Assembly: GCA_026826555.1 (NCBI GenBank)
Contig: JAKSZT010037307.1
Coordinates: forward strand, 3,053,879-3,117,878
DNA: 64,000 nucleotides
Reading direction: 5' to 3'
Source: Tolypeutes matacus
Taxonomy: Eukaryota; Chordata; Mammalia; Cingulata; Chlamyphoridae
The notes beneath the pieces were generated by a model. That model ran no database searches. It was given only the letters and a program-made list of their open reading frames with translations, and was not told where the DNA came from. Every line of letters begins with the position of its first letter. The first letter of the stretch is position 1. Position numbers and translations under genes: made by a program. Below, in pieces: positions 12,103-22,400 of the stretch.

Positions 12103-14149
12103 GTAAAAAGCAACAATCCTAACTACAGGGCTGTGCAACAGGCAGTGGGCCATGGTTTGCCAGCCCCTATTCTAAGGAGCTCTGGTTCCTTTTAATGCGA
12201 AATGGTGAGACTATAATCTGGGCTCTAGGGACACTCGTTGCTTCTGGCCATTGTTTCTAGGTCTAGGTCTTTTCAGTAGACAAGGCAGGGAAATACACAA
12301 AATAAAATAGAAAAATATTTTCATGAGTTCATACTCATAAAAGATTTCCAGTTCACATTTTGGACTACAGAATTTGAGCTTATTTGATGTTCTATTTATA
12401 ACTGAGGACAGTGTGCTGTGGACCCTGGTTTCACCCCTGGCCGAGTTCAGGGAATTGCGTATGTGTGACCCTGGCTCCTCTCAGGCCAGATCCTGGCAAG
12501 AGATGAAGGTGCCTTGGGCTCTGCATGGGAGATAGCAGGACTGATGGGGCTCTCTGTGGCTGGCTGGCAGCAGCACCCCTTGTGGGAGGTTTGTCCTTAA
12601 CCACTCAGAATTTATCTTATTGGAGAACCTGACCTCCCGCTATGAGGTCCCTTGTGTTCTGGACCTCAAGATGGGCACCCGCCAGCACGGTGACGATGCT
12701 TCAGAGGAGAAGGCAGCCAACCAGATCCGCAAATGCCAGCAGAGCACATCTGCAGTCATCGGGGTTCGCGTGTGTGGCATGCAGGTGAGAGGCATGCTGG
12801 CACACGGCAAGGGCTGGCCAAGGCATCAGTGGCTGCCACTCCCTTACCCTGGGCATAGTCCTGTTTTCTCAAAAGATTCCATGTTTGGGGAGTGGAGGTA
12901 GCTCAAGTAGTTGAAAGTCTGCTTCCCACATACAAGGTCCTGGGTTTGGTCCCCACTACCTCCTAAAAACAAACAGACAAGGCTGTGGATGTGACTCAAG
13001 TGGTTGAGCACCTGTTTCCCACATGGGAGGTCCTGGGTTTGGTCCCCGGTGTCTCCTAAAAACAAAAACACAAACAACAAACAAGAAAACGAAAACAGCT
13101 CAGGGCAGCCAATGTGGCTCAGTGTTTGAGTGCCAGCTTCCCACGTACAAGGTCCGGAGTTTAATCCCCAGCCCTGGTACCTAAAAAACAAACCAAAAAC
13201 TAACTCCCATTGGGGAACGGATGTAGCTCGGTGGTTGAGCACCTGATTCCCATGTATAAAGTCTTGGATTCAATCCCCGATACCTCCAAAAAAAAAAAAA
13301 AACAGTTTGAACCTCTGAGTCTGTCACTTTCTGGTTAGAAAAGAAAGCACATATGCCTGGGTGATGTTATCTGGGGCTGAGTCCATGGAGTCTTGTGGAC
13401 AGGAGGAGTAGAGAGGAAGGCAAGAGTGGTAGGCCCTCTCCACCAGCCCAGACGCAAGCACAGTGGCGGAGCCCGGGTTGGGGGTGGCTGCATGCTGGGT
13501 TGGCAAGGACAGTGGCTCATGTGACTGTACTTGACAAACTAAAGGGTCTGATCCAGGGCTGCCTCATCGCCCTCTCTCCCCACCACTCTCTGGAGTCCAG
13601 GCTCTGAGACCACCCTCAGCTCCTGACCTACTGGCCTACCTCCCACAGGTGTACCAGGCAGGCAGTGGACAGCTCATGTTCATGAACAAGTATCATGGGC
13701 GGAAGCTGTCGGTGCAGGGCTTCAAGGAGGCACTTTTCCAGTTCTTCCACAACGGGCGGTACCTGCGCCGTGAGCTCCTGAGTCCTGTGCTTAAGAAACT
13801 GACTGAGCTCAAGGCGGTATTGGAGCGACAAGAGTCGTACCGCTTCTACTCAAGCTCCCTGCTGGTCATCTACGATGGGAAGGAGCGGCCCGAGGTGGCC
13901 CTGGACTCAGATGCTGAGGACTTAGAGGACCTGTCAGAGGAGTCAGCCGATGAGTCCGCTGGCGCCTACGCCTATAAACCCATCGGCCCAAGCTCGGTGG
14001 ACGTGCGCATGATCGACTTTGCGCACACCACCTGCAGGCTGTATGGCGAGGACAGCGTGGTGCATGAGGGCCAGGATGCCGGCTATATCTTTGGGCTCCA
14101 GAGCTTGATAGACATTATCACAGAGATAAGCGAAGAGAGTGGGGAGTGA
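6696..14149 (+). CDS. IP6K2: Inositol hexakisphosphate kinase 2
   Basis: Coding exons: 6696-6897, 8820-9042, 9950-10125, 12609-12784, 13649-14149. All introns are GT-AG and the joined frame gives 425 aa, one less than my memory of human IP6K2 (a Thr seems missing in the W-T-N-K-K segment of exon 2). The family transfers phosphate from ATP to InsP6, making the pyrophosphate InsP7, in nucleus and cytosol; IP6K2 is tied to p53-linked apoptosis. The inositol polyphosphate kinase signature PCVLDLKMG is at residues 215-223. The SSSLL motif is at about 327-331 and the metal-binding IDF at 381-383. An acidic linker (about 345-360) precedes the last lobe. The start at 6696 gives the conserved N-terminus [12 protein letters not shown]. 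The upstream 6.5 kb is 5' intron. No frameshift or stop is present. Confidence 0.95.
7737..7960 (+). CDS. IP6K2: IP6K2 alternative terminal exon (short isoform)
   Basis: A very strong acceptor (T-rich tract ending 'ttttttccag' at 7736) opens an exon that continues the phase left by the donor at 6897. The joined protein reads 67 residues of IP6K2, then [10 protein letters not shown] and on to a stop at 7958-7960, 141 aa in all. A canonical poly(A) signal AATAAA lies at 8183-8188. I recall a human short isoform with a closely similar GQSQRP tail, though shorter. The product would lack the whole catalytic region, including PxxxDxKxG. Its function is unknown. Confidence 0.6.
8183..8188 (+). terminator. 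Poly(A) signal AATAAA for the short IP6K2 transcript
   Basis: This canonical hexamer lies about 220 bases after the stop of the alternative terminal exon, and no other AATAAA lies between. Its use is inferred. Confidence 0.5.
8215..8255 (+). repeat. 18-bp tandem duplication carrying two E-boxes
   Basis: Two adjacent copies of a unit containing 'tgcccacgtgggggcgc' place perfect CACGTG palindromes at 8228-8233 and 8246-8251. The unit sits just downstream of the alternative poly(A) signal, inside IP6K2. Confidence 0.7.
9280..9400 (+). mobile_element. LINE-2 fragment
   Basis: The sequence 'ctctgtgccaggccgtgtgc' followed by 'gaggatgtagcagtgacc' resembles the 3' end of L2. It lies in the intron between coding exons 2 and 3 of IP6K2. 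Confidence 0.5.
9745..9915 (+). mobile_element. Old LINE-1-like fragment
   Basis: The stretch 'aagtataaatttgtcaataa', then 'gttcaatgagttttcatgtg' and 'ccaccaccaccataacatca', resembles a common old L1 segment. It lies directly upstream of IP6K2 coding exon 3 (9950). Boundaries are approximate. Confidence 0.5.
10640..10930 (+). mobile_element. Old LINE-1-like fragment
   Basis: The phrases 'ctacctatcacccaggttca' and 'gtacttcagcatgtatctct' match a remembered old L1 segment. It is intronic in IP6K2. Confidence 0.5.
11751..12175 (+). mobile_element. Non-autonomous DNA transposon (hAT-like), split by a SINE
   Basis: The ends form imperfect terminal inverted repeats: 'caggagtgggcagacc' at the left, and the right end read in reverse gives 'taggggctggcaaacc'. 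The interior 'aaagcagccatagacaataa' and 'ggctgtgttccaggaaaatt' match a common ancient mammalian DNA transposon. A SINE interrupts it at 11994-12098. The family name is not assigned. Confidence 0.7.
11994..12098 (+). mobile_element. tRNA-Ala-derived SINE with perfect target-site duplication
   Basis: The A-box-like 'atgtggctcaactggttggg', the B-box 'gggttcgatccctgg' and a long poly-A are intact, so the copy looks young. It is flanked by exact 14-bp repeats 'aaatgtaaaaagca' at 11980-11993 and 12099-12112, inside an older DNA transposon. Confidence 0.9.
12887..13302 (+). mobile_element. Cluster of four head-to-tail tRNA-derived SINEs
   Basis: Four copies in the same orientation abut each other: about 12887-12980, 12981-13101, 13102-13210 and 13211-13302. 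Each has a tRNA-Ala-like head ('gtagctcaagtagttg' or a variant), a 'ttcccacatacaaggtcc' type block and an A-rich spacer. The copies differ by many substitutions, so they are not a recent tandem amplification. They lie in the last intron of IP6K2. Confidence 0.85.
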
Positions 14150-14425
14150 GCTTGCCGGCTGCACCAGCACCTGAGAGACTCTGTCCCAGGCACAGCTGTG
14201 CTGCGTCGGGGAGGAGGCTGGCGTGGCCAGGAGGTTGCCCCGGCAGCCTGGAGCTGACCCGCACCCGCAGAGGCCTCTGAGCCCTGGCCTGAGCCAGCCC
14301 CCGCTGCCCTCGGAGTCTTTATTTATTTTAACTATTTCTCCAACATTCCACATTTGATGATGCAGATACCTCTTTCCTCCTTGAGTGTAAATGTTCCAAT
14401 ACAAATCTTTTTGTTAATTGTACAC
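14150..14425 (+). other. IP6K2: IP6K2 3' UTR with weak poly(A) signal
   Basis: No AATAAA follows the stop codon. The variant AATACA at 14398-14403 is the best nearby candidate, followed by a T/G-rich stretch ('tctttttgttaattg'). This end is therefore uncertain. Confidence 0.45.
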
Positions 14426-14429
14426 AGTC

Positions 14430-15700
14430 CTGTTGTCATTCTTACAGGGGCACACAACCCCCACCCCCAGTACTCTGAAGCGTTGCCACCTGCTTGACCT
14501 CCACCCTGGCCTAGCTGAGAGAGCAAGGGTCTTCTGCCTACTCCGTGCCACTCCCCTCCGCCCCCCCAAAGGCTCCACAGCCTCTTGGCTTGGCCATCAC
14601 TATCCCAACCCCATCCCCAAAGTCACCCTAAAAGGATACACACGTACACCCAAACGACAGCCAGGCCCCTCTGGATTCTCTGCTGGCCTAGTGTCCTACC
14701 ACCCCAACCCAAAGAATCTCACTTGAGCTGGGCAGTGGCAGGGGGTGCTCCAAACTGTGGGTCCAGTTTGATGGCTTTCTGGCAGCAGCTAGTTAACCGT
14801 ACATTGTGACATCAGCTGTCATAGAGCCAATGCTGGGGTCCCAAGTGGCTACCAAGATGTTGCCCATTGGCAACATTGGGCTCTGGTGGACGGGCACAGG
14901 AAGGATGAGGTTCAAGGTGAAGGGGTGGTTCTAGGCAGAGTGCCCACCTGGCCACACCACCTGTCCCCACTCCTGCATAGCCCTGGGCCCAGCAGAAGCT
15001 ACACCAGTCTCATCTTTCATGCAGCCTGGGCCCAGGCAACCCCCAGGTGTTGGCCAGGAGGGTCTCCAGGGGAGGAGGGGTGCCAGGAGGTCTTGAACTG
15101 TAGAGCCAGTACCCTTGGGAGACGGGCACTGACCCAGTGCAAAAGCAGTGGCGTCTGGTTCTAGCAGCGCCCCCACCCCATCCTTGCTGTCCCATAACCT
15201 TCAGTGCCTCCTCCCCAGGGCCCTCTATGTCCCAAAACAGGCCAGCTATGCACCTAGCCGCCTGCTACGTGGGCCCAGGCTTCCAGTGGAGCTCGTGGCT
15301 GGACCAGCCTCAGGCCAGGAACAGAGGGCCTCTCTCCAGACCCTGGGGACCCTTCCCCCATCAGCGACACTCTTGTTCCAAGGCCTCCAAAGACCTTGAG
15401 GAAAGAGTGGACTGGAGAGCTTGAGTCTGTCCACCATGGTCCTCTGGCCACACAGCAACCCCCCCTCCACCTGCCCACCAGTCTGCCCTCAGAATGGGGC
15501 ATCAGAAATAAGCAAGATAATCTGGAGTTTTGAGTCCTATGAAGACAGTAAAACAGCAGTGTGATCCCGACTGACAGGCGTGGGGACTGGGTGGCCTTGT
15601 GCTGGGAGGGAGGGAGGGAAGGAGGGGGAAAGTAGGCAGAGGAGACAGAATGTGCAAAGGCCCCGGGATGGAGAGAGAAGCCCGAGGGCTTCGGGGGGAG
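14430..15700. other. Intergenic stretch, nothing recognised
   Basis: The sequence is GC-rich and C-rich, without poly-A tails, SINE heads or splice-consistent coding exons that I can recognise. Short open frames are present on both strands but show no family signature. Confidence 0.5.
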
Positions 15701-15739
15701 TGGAGTGTGGGAAGGGCCCGGCCTAGAGATCCAACAGGG

Positions 15740-16427
15740 CAGCCGTCCAGAGTCAGTGGGTCGGGGCCTCCTCGCCGCGGCCGCGGGGCGCGCACGGCTA
15801 CGCGCCGACACACAGACTCCACCCGTGGGGCTGCGGGCGAAGCGCGCCTTTACCGGAGAGAAGACGGGCCGCAGCGCCGGGACTGGAGCGGAACCCGGCA
15901 GCAGCAGCGGGAGGGGGGNNNNNNNNNNNNNNNNNNNNNNNNNNNNNNNNNNNNNNNNNNNNNNNNNNNNNNNNNNNNNNNNNNNNNNNNNNNNNNNNNN
16001 NNNNNNNNNNNNNNNNNNNNNNNNNNNNNNNNNNNNNNNNNNNNNNNNNNNNNNNNNNNNNNNNNNNNNNNNNNNNNNNNNNNNNNNNNNNNNNNNNNNN
16101 NNNNNNNNNNNNNNNNNNNNNNNNNNNNNNNNNNNNNNNNNNNNNNNNNNNNNNNNNNNNNNNNNNNNNNNNNNNNNNNNNNNNNNNNNNNNNNNNNNNN
16201 NNNNNNNNNNNNNNNNNNNNNNNNNNNNNNNNNNNNNNNNNNNNNNNNNNNNNNNNNNNNNNNNNNNNNNNNNNNNNNNNNNNNNNNNNNNNNNNNNNNN
16301 NNNNNNNNNNNNNNNNNNCGGGCGCGCGCGCGCACGCGTGCTGTCGCGGGGCGGGACGAACGCGGCGCGGAGCCCCCGGCCTGGCGTGCGGGTCTCGCGG
16401 CCCCGCTGCCTGCCCCGGCCCGGCCCC
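15740..16427 (+). promoter_or_regulatory. NCKIPSD: NCKIPSD CpG-rich promoter, partly missing
   Basis: CpG-dense sequence surrounds the start codon at 16428, with NotI-like 'gcggccgc' near 15778 and many GC boxes. The centre (15919-16318) is a run of 400 N, so the transcription start cannot be placed. High GC is the likely reason for the gap. Confidence 0.65.
15919..16318. other. Assembly gap (400 N)
   Basis: An uninterrupted run of N. Open frames that appear to cross it are artefacts of translating N as unknown residues. Confidence 0.99.
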
Positions 16428-19400
16428 ATGTACCGCGCGCTGTACGCGTTCCGCTCGGCGGAGCCCAATGCGCTGGCGTTCGGCGCGGGCGAGACGTTCC
16501 TGGTGCTGGAGCGCAGCAGCGCGCACTGGTGGCTGGCGGCCCGGGCGCGCAGCGGGGAGACGGGCTACGTGCCCCCCCGCCTACCTGCGCCGCCTGCAGG
16601 TGAGTGCCCCGCCGCGGCCCGACCCCCGCGCCTCGCGTCGGGCCCGCAGAAGCGACCCCAGGCCCTCCGGAGCCCGAGACCCGGCCTTCCAGCACACAGG
16701 GAGTTTGAGAACTTGACCCTGAGACCCCAGACCCACAACGCTTCACAAAAGACCAGGCCCTCGACAGCCAGTTCGGAGGACCCCAGATCTACCAAAAGCG
16801 TGACTCTGAGACTCCTAACGACCCCAGACCCCTTGGGACCCAGTATCCGAAGCCCCATCTGAATAGGATTCCAGAGCCACAGATTCTGGGCACTTCTTCA
16901 GATCCCTGAGACCCCAGGCCCTTAATATGCCCCTTCTCTGGGTCCGCCAGGATCCAATGCTATTGCCGCCCACCCTCAGACCCCTAGACCTGCGCCACCT
17001 TGGACACTTAAGCTGCCCTGCACTCAGCTACCCTCTAAGCTCTTCCCAAGACCCCCCCACCCCCACCCCCACACACTCCTTTGAACCAAAGACCCCAGCC
17101 ACTGCTGACCTGCCTGGCCCCATCCCCACCCCCACCCCCTCCAGCCTCATGCCCCGACTGCCCAGACTCACATCAGGACTGCAGAGAGTCTAAAAGTGGG
17201 GTCTCCAGCCATCTCTGTTCCCAGCCTGGAGTGGGGGCCGTTCCCATTTTAAGAAAGTGAGATTCCCTCCAGGGCTTTTGGTCTGGCCTCAGTCCCATTT
17301 CCTTCCAGCAGAGGCTGCAGCTCTGGTTCCTGTTTCCCCAAGAGCAGCCCTGTTGCGGGGGATGGGGTGGGCTGGCTCTAGCTGGTCTATTCTGGAGGCT
17401 CCAGACCTGGGGTTCCAGACACTCCCATGTCTTTAGGAAACATCCTGTCCTAGCCCAGCTCAGGACACAAATAATAGGATGAATCTGGAGATAAGTCATC
17501 TGGTCTCACCAGAGCTGGGGAGGGGCCCTGGGCCCTGGGGGCTCCCTCACAGATCTCCGTTCTTGCCGTCTAGGAGTGTCTGGGGTGAGAGCAGGCGCCC
17601 TGGGCACCAGGGCTGGGGTGTTAGCCCATCCCCTCTGGGCTTGGGGGCTTGTTGGAGGCCACTGGGGAGCATCCTGCCTCTTCCCCACTGCCCATAGGGC
17701 AAGGATAGTGGGGCCACGCATTTGGGGAGCCAGCAGAGAGGCTCCATCCTCTGTCCCTCTGTGCCTCTCACTTTCTTTCTGTGTCTCAGTCTTCCTGACT
17801 CTGTGTGTATCTCCTTCAGTGTCATTCCGTCTTTCTGCGTGGCTGTGTCTTTCCCTCTGACCCTCTTCCTCTCTGTCTCCATCTCTGTTTCTTTCTGCAG
17901 TTCCTCCTTGCCTCAGTTTCCCTGTTTCTCTGAGCTCTCTTTGCCTTTCTGGCTGTATTTGTGTGGGCCTTTCTCTTTCCGTCCCCATCTGCCTGTGTCC
18001 TGCCCCCCTCCCCCTCCAGCATGCCTCATACCACCTGGCAGGCTGTGCTGACCTCTGCTTCCATCTGTCTGTCCTTTTGCCACAAACACAAAACTCTTGC
18101 TTCCCAGGGATGGTCTGGAAGCTTCCTGGGACAGTCTGGGGAGATGAGGGCCAGCAGCCAGGAGGGCAAGTCCGTTTGGCCCATTCTTGGCTCCCAGGGT
18201 CTGCAGAGGGCTCCCTGGGACAGGGCTCCTCTGGACTGTGACCTCTGTTTTGTGAAGAATCAGCAAGACTCAGAGTGATTTCTTAAGGGTTCCAGACACT
18301 GGAGGCGTCCAGCTTGGCATCTCAACCTGGGCTCTGAGTCATGCCTGGAGGTAGCCCGGATGTGCCTTCCTTGCCTCGAGCTAGCGGTCCCTGGGTTAGG
18401 GTTTTGCTCTCAACCCCTGGTTTTCAGAGACCTCTAAGCCAAGAGTCTCCCTGTGGGGTAAATTCCAGAGTGGGGTCCCAGTCTGTAAAGTGGCAACCCT
18501 GCCCACCCTGCCCCAGCTGGCTGGGTGCCGTGGTTTGAGAAGCCCATTCCTTACCCTAGTTCCGCTTTCCGTGCTCACGCCCAGCAGTCCAGGCTGAGGC
18601 CGCCGTGGTCCCCTGTCTGCCCTGGGTTCCGTCCGGCACTGGGTGTGGGCTGAGTATCCCACTTGGCATCCGGGTCTAACTGCCCACTCCCGACCCCCCC
18701 CAGGGCGTGGAGCAGGATGTCCTCCAGGCCATCGACCGGGCCATCGAGGCCGTGCACAACGCAGCCATGCGTGACGGGGGCAAGTACAGCCTGGAACAGC
18801 GCGGCGTCCTCCAGTGAGTGCAGGGGCTGAAGAGGGGTGCACCTTCCACCAGGGGTAGGGTGATGTCTTTCAGTGAGCACCAGGGGCAGGTGGAGAGTGA
18901 GGCTGAGGTGGTCTGTGGTCCATGGTCCGTGGTATTGTGGCGTGGGATGGGGAGGTGAGGGCTGGGGGTGCTAGCAAACCACAGGGGGTGTGCGGGAAGC
19001 TTGGGGGTTGTGAGGTACCTGCCCTCGTCCATCAGGAAGCTAATCCACCACCGGAAGGAGACGCTGTCGCGCCGGGGCCCCTCCGCCCTCAGCCCTGCAG
19101 CCGTGCCCCCGTCCACCAGCGACCACTATCTGGACGCAGCTACTGCCAGACGGCCCAACGGGGTGCATCGAGCCGGCTTTGAGCGGCAGCACAGCCTGCC
19201 CAGCTCCGAGCACCTTGGGGCAGATGGAAGCCTCTACCAGGTACGTGAGACGACGTCCCGAGGAAGGGAGGTGGGAGGTGGGGGGCGTGGGTCTCGAGCA
19301 ATGACGCAGTCCAGGGCCATCGCCCTGCCCGTGCTCAGAGCCTGCCAGGCTGCTACCCTAGGCCCTCTTCTGTGCCCCCAGATCCCACCCCAGCCTCACC

Positions 19401-22400
19401 GAGCAGCACCTACCACCCCGCCCCCACCCGTGAAGCGCCGAGACCGCGAGGCCCTCGTGGCCTCGGGGAGTGGTGAGAAGGCAGGGGAAGGGGTGGCAGT
19501 GAGGAGCCTGTGTTTGCAGCGGTTGCCCTCCCAGTACCAGGGAGATGGGGGATCTAGGCTTGGGGAGAGGACGGGGCCCTCATGTGGAGGTGACCAGGGA
19601 CTCTGGGCATGGTGGGGAGTCAAGGCCTAGCACAGAAACCGGGTCCTGCGTCAGGGGGCAGGGGTTTTGGGCTCTACCCTAGCACGGAGCCCCCTCTGTC
19701 CACAGGCGACCGTAGCACCACGCCCTCTGGGGGCAGTTCCGTGTCCAGCGGCTCCTCGGTCAGTAGCACTTCGCTGGACACGCTCTACACTGGCTCCAGC
19801 CCCTCCGAGCCCGGCCCCCGCTGCTCCCCTACACCCCCACCTGTGCCCCGCCGAGGCACCCACACCACCGTGGCCCAAACCCAGCCCCCTCCCTCCAAGG
19901 CACCAGCCCCTGAGCCCCCTGCCGAGCCTACGGCAGCCCATACAGCCTCAGCCCCTGATGAGCCGGAAGCCCTGGGTGCCCTGAGCCTGGAGACTCCAGA
20001 GGAGAAGACGGTGCCTGAGATGGCCGTGCCGAAGACCATCGGGGCAGAGCTGATGGAGCTCGTGCGGAGAAACACTGGCCTGAGCCACGAGCTGTGCCGT
20101 GTGGCCATCGGTGTCGTGGTGGGCCACATCCAGGCCTCCGTGCCAGCCAGCTCACCTGTCATGGAGCAGGTCCTCCTTTCGCTGGTGGAGGGCAAGGTGA
20201 GGGTGGGCAGCACGGCCAGGAGCCTCCCCGCCCCCTTCCCGCCCTCATGTGTTTGTCCAGCCTTTACCAGAAAGGTGTTTGTCGAGCTCTGAGCTCTCCC
20301 TGCAGGGCACTGGGCAGCTCTGAGCTGCTGGGAAGGGAAGAGACGCGGTCTAGGCAGGGGCCAGGAGACAAGGGAGTCCAGTACTGCTGGAGACCGTGGT
20401 GCGGGAGCAGGTGGTGTGGAGGTGAGACCTGGGGCACCTGAGACCAGGTGGGGGGCCAGGAATTCCCTCTGGCTGCAGGGCAGGAATGGACACGGTGTGG
20501 TCGAGCGCAGAGAAACGGGTGCTCTGAGCATTAACCCAGGCCTAGGTGCTGACTCGGCCCTGAGGGGGACGTGCGTGGCCGTCGTGGGGTGGATGGGATC
20601 CTTTGCTGAGGTTGGGGCCCTGACCAGGGAGCAGGACTGCTCAAGGGGCCGCATGGGCCGGCGGTTTCTCGTCGTGGGCTCCACAGCTGTCCGCCTGCAG
20701 CGCTGGTTTGGGGTGTCGGGGGCATCGGGCCGGTGGTCCCACCCGTGCTGGGAAGTATGGAGGTGGATCGATGGCAGGCCTGGGGGCCAGTTTGTGCGGA
20801 ATTGGAGGGTGGGGTGTCAAAGCTCTGTCCAGGCAGTGAGGGAGTCGGTGGTTGTCCTCCTTGGGGGTGTTTATCCAGGTCTGGGGTGGGAGGCGAGTCG
20901 TTGGGAAACCTCCAGATGCCTCGGGCAGGATCCTGACCCGGGAGGTCACAAGACCAGGGGAGGTCACAAGACCAGGGGCAGTGGCGTCACTTGGGGAGGG
21001 GGTCCTTGAAGTCTTGGTGTTGAGAGCTGAGCCACGGGGCAGTTCTTACGTGGGAGGCCGAGGGGGAGCAGTGGAGGTGAGGGAAGAGAATGGGGTCTGT
21101 CTCCTCAGAGGCCTAAGACACCAGCCAGGAGCTCATGACCTTGGGGTCTGCGCCAGGCCCCCTCCCAGCTGTGGGCCATGAAGGACTTGAGCTCTAGGAT
21201 CTAGGCCCATGGGTGGACTCTCCAGCCCTTGGGGGCTTCCTGGGGGTGGTGGTGGGCAGGGAGTGTACTGAGCCATGCCTTCCCCTGCCCTAGGACCTGA
21301 GCACGGCCCTGCCCTCGGGGCAGGTCTGCCACGACCAGCAGCGGCTGGAGGTGATCTTTGCAGACCTGGCTCGGAGGAAAGATGACGCCCAGCAGCGCAG
21401 CTGGGCCCTGTACGAGGATGAGGGCGTCATCCGCTGCTACCTGGAGGAGCTGCTGCACATTCTGGTACGGAGTGGGACGCGGGGGCCCCACGTGCATTCC
21501 CCGACATGCAAGGCAGTAGCCCTCCACCCGTACAACGTCTCTCCAGTGCTCAGAGTCTCCCCTACACGTCATGTGCTTGGCTCGCTCACACGCGGCTGCA
21601 TGGCGCTCACTTCCTCCTCCCCACAGACTGATGCAGACCCCGAAGTTTGCAAGAAAATGTGCAAGAGGAATGGGTTCGAATCTGTCCTGGCCTTGGTGGC
21701 CTATTACCAAATGGTGTGTATGAAGCTGAGGGAAGGGCACGGGGGGACCTGGGTGGACGTGGGGTGCCAGGCACTGAGCATGCAGGTTCCCTGCCAGGAG
21801 CACCGGGTGTCCCTGCGGCTGATGCTCCTCAAGTGCTTTGGCGCCATGTGCAGCCTGGATGCCGCCATCATCTCCACGCTCGTGCTGTCTGTGCTGCCTG
21901 TGGAGCTGGCACGGGACATGCAGACAGACACACAGGGTGAGGCCTGGGGGTTCCCACCATCGCCATCTGCGGGGGGTTCCTGCCATCCGCAGGGACTCTG
22001 ACCCTTGGCCTCACTGCTCCCCCCAGACCACCAGAAACTCTGCTATTCGGCCCTCATCCTGGCCATGGTCTTCTCCATGGGAGAGGCTGTGCCCTACGCG
22101 CACTACGGTAAGAAGGCAGCGCACTGGCCAGCCAGGCTCTGTGGCCCGGGGACTCGCTGACCACAATCTGAAACGGGGAGTCCCTGGGGCTTACAGCAAG
22201 CCGGGGAGGCTGGGTGACGTGGGGGAGGCCGGGGCAGCAGGCCTCTGTGTGCCCCTCCAGAGCACCTGGGCACACCCTTCGCCCAGTTCCTACTGAGTGT
22301 CGTTGAGGACGGGCTGCCCTTGGACGCCTCAGAGCAGCTGCCAGATCTCTGCGTGAACCTGCTTCTGGCTCTCAACCTGCACCTTCCAGGTAGGGCTGCG

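Noticed and set aside
15254..16468. Several long open frames across the 400-N gap
   Set aside because: N was translated as unknown residues, so the apparent length is artificial. Only the NCKIPSD start at 16428 is supported.
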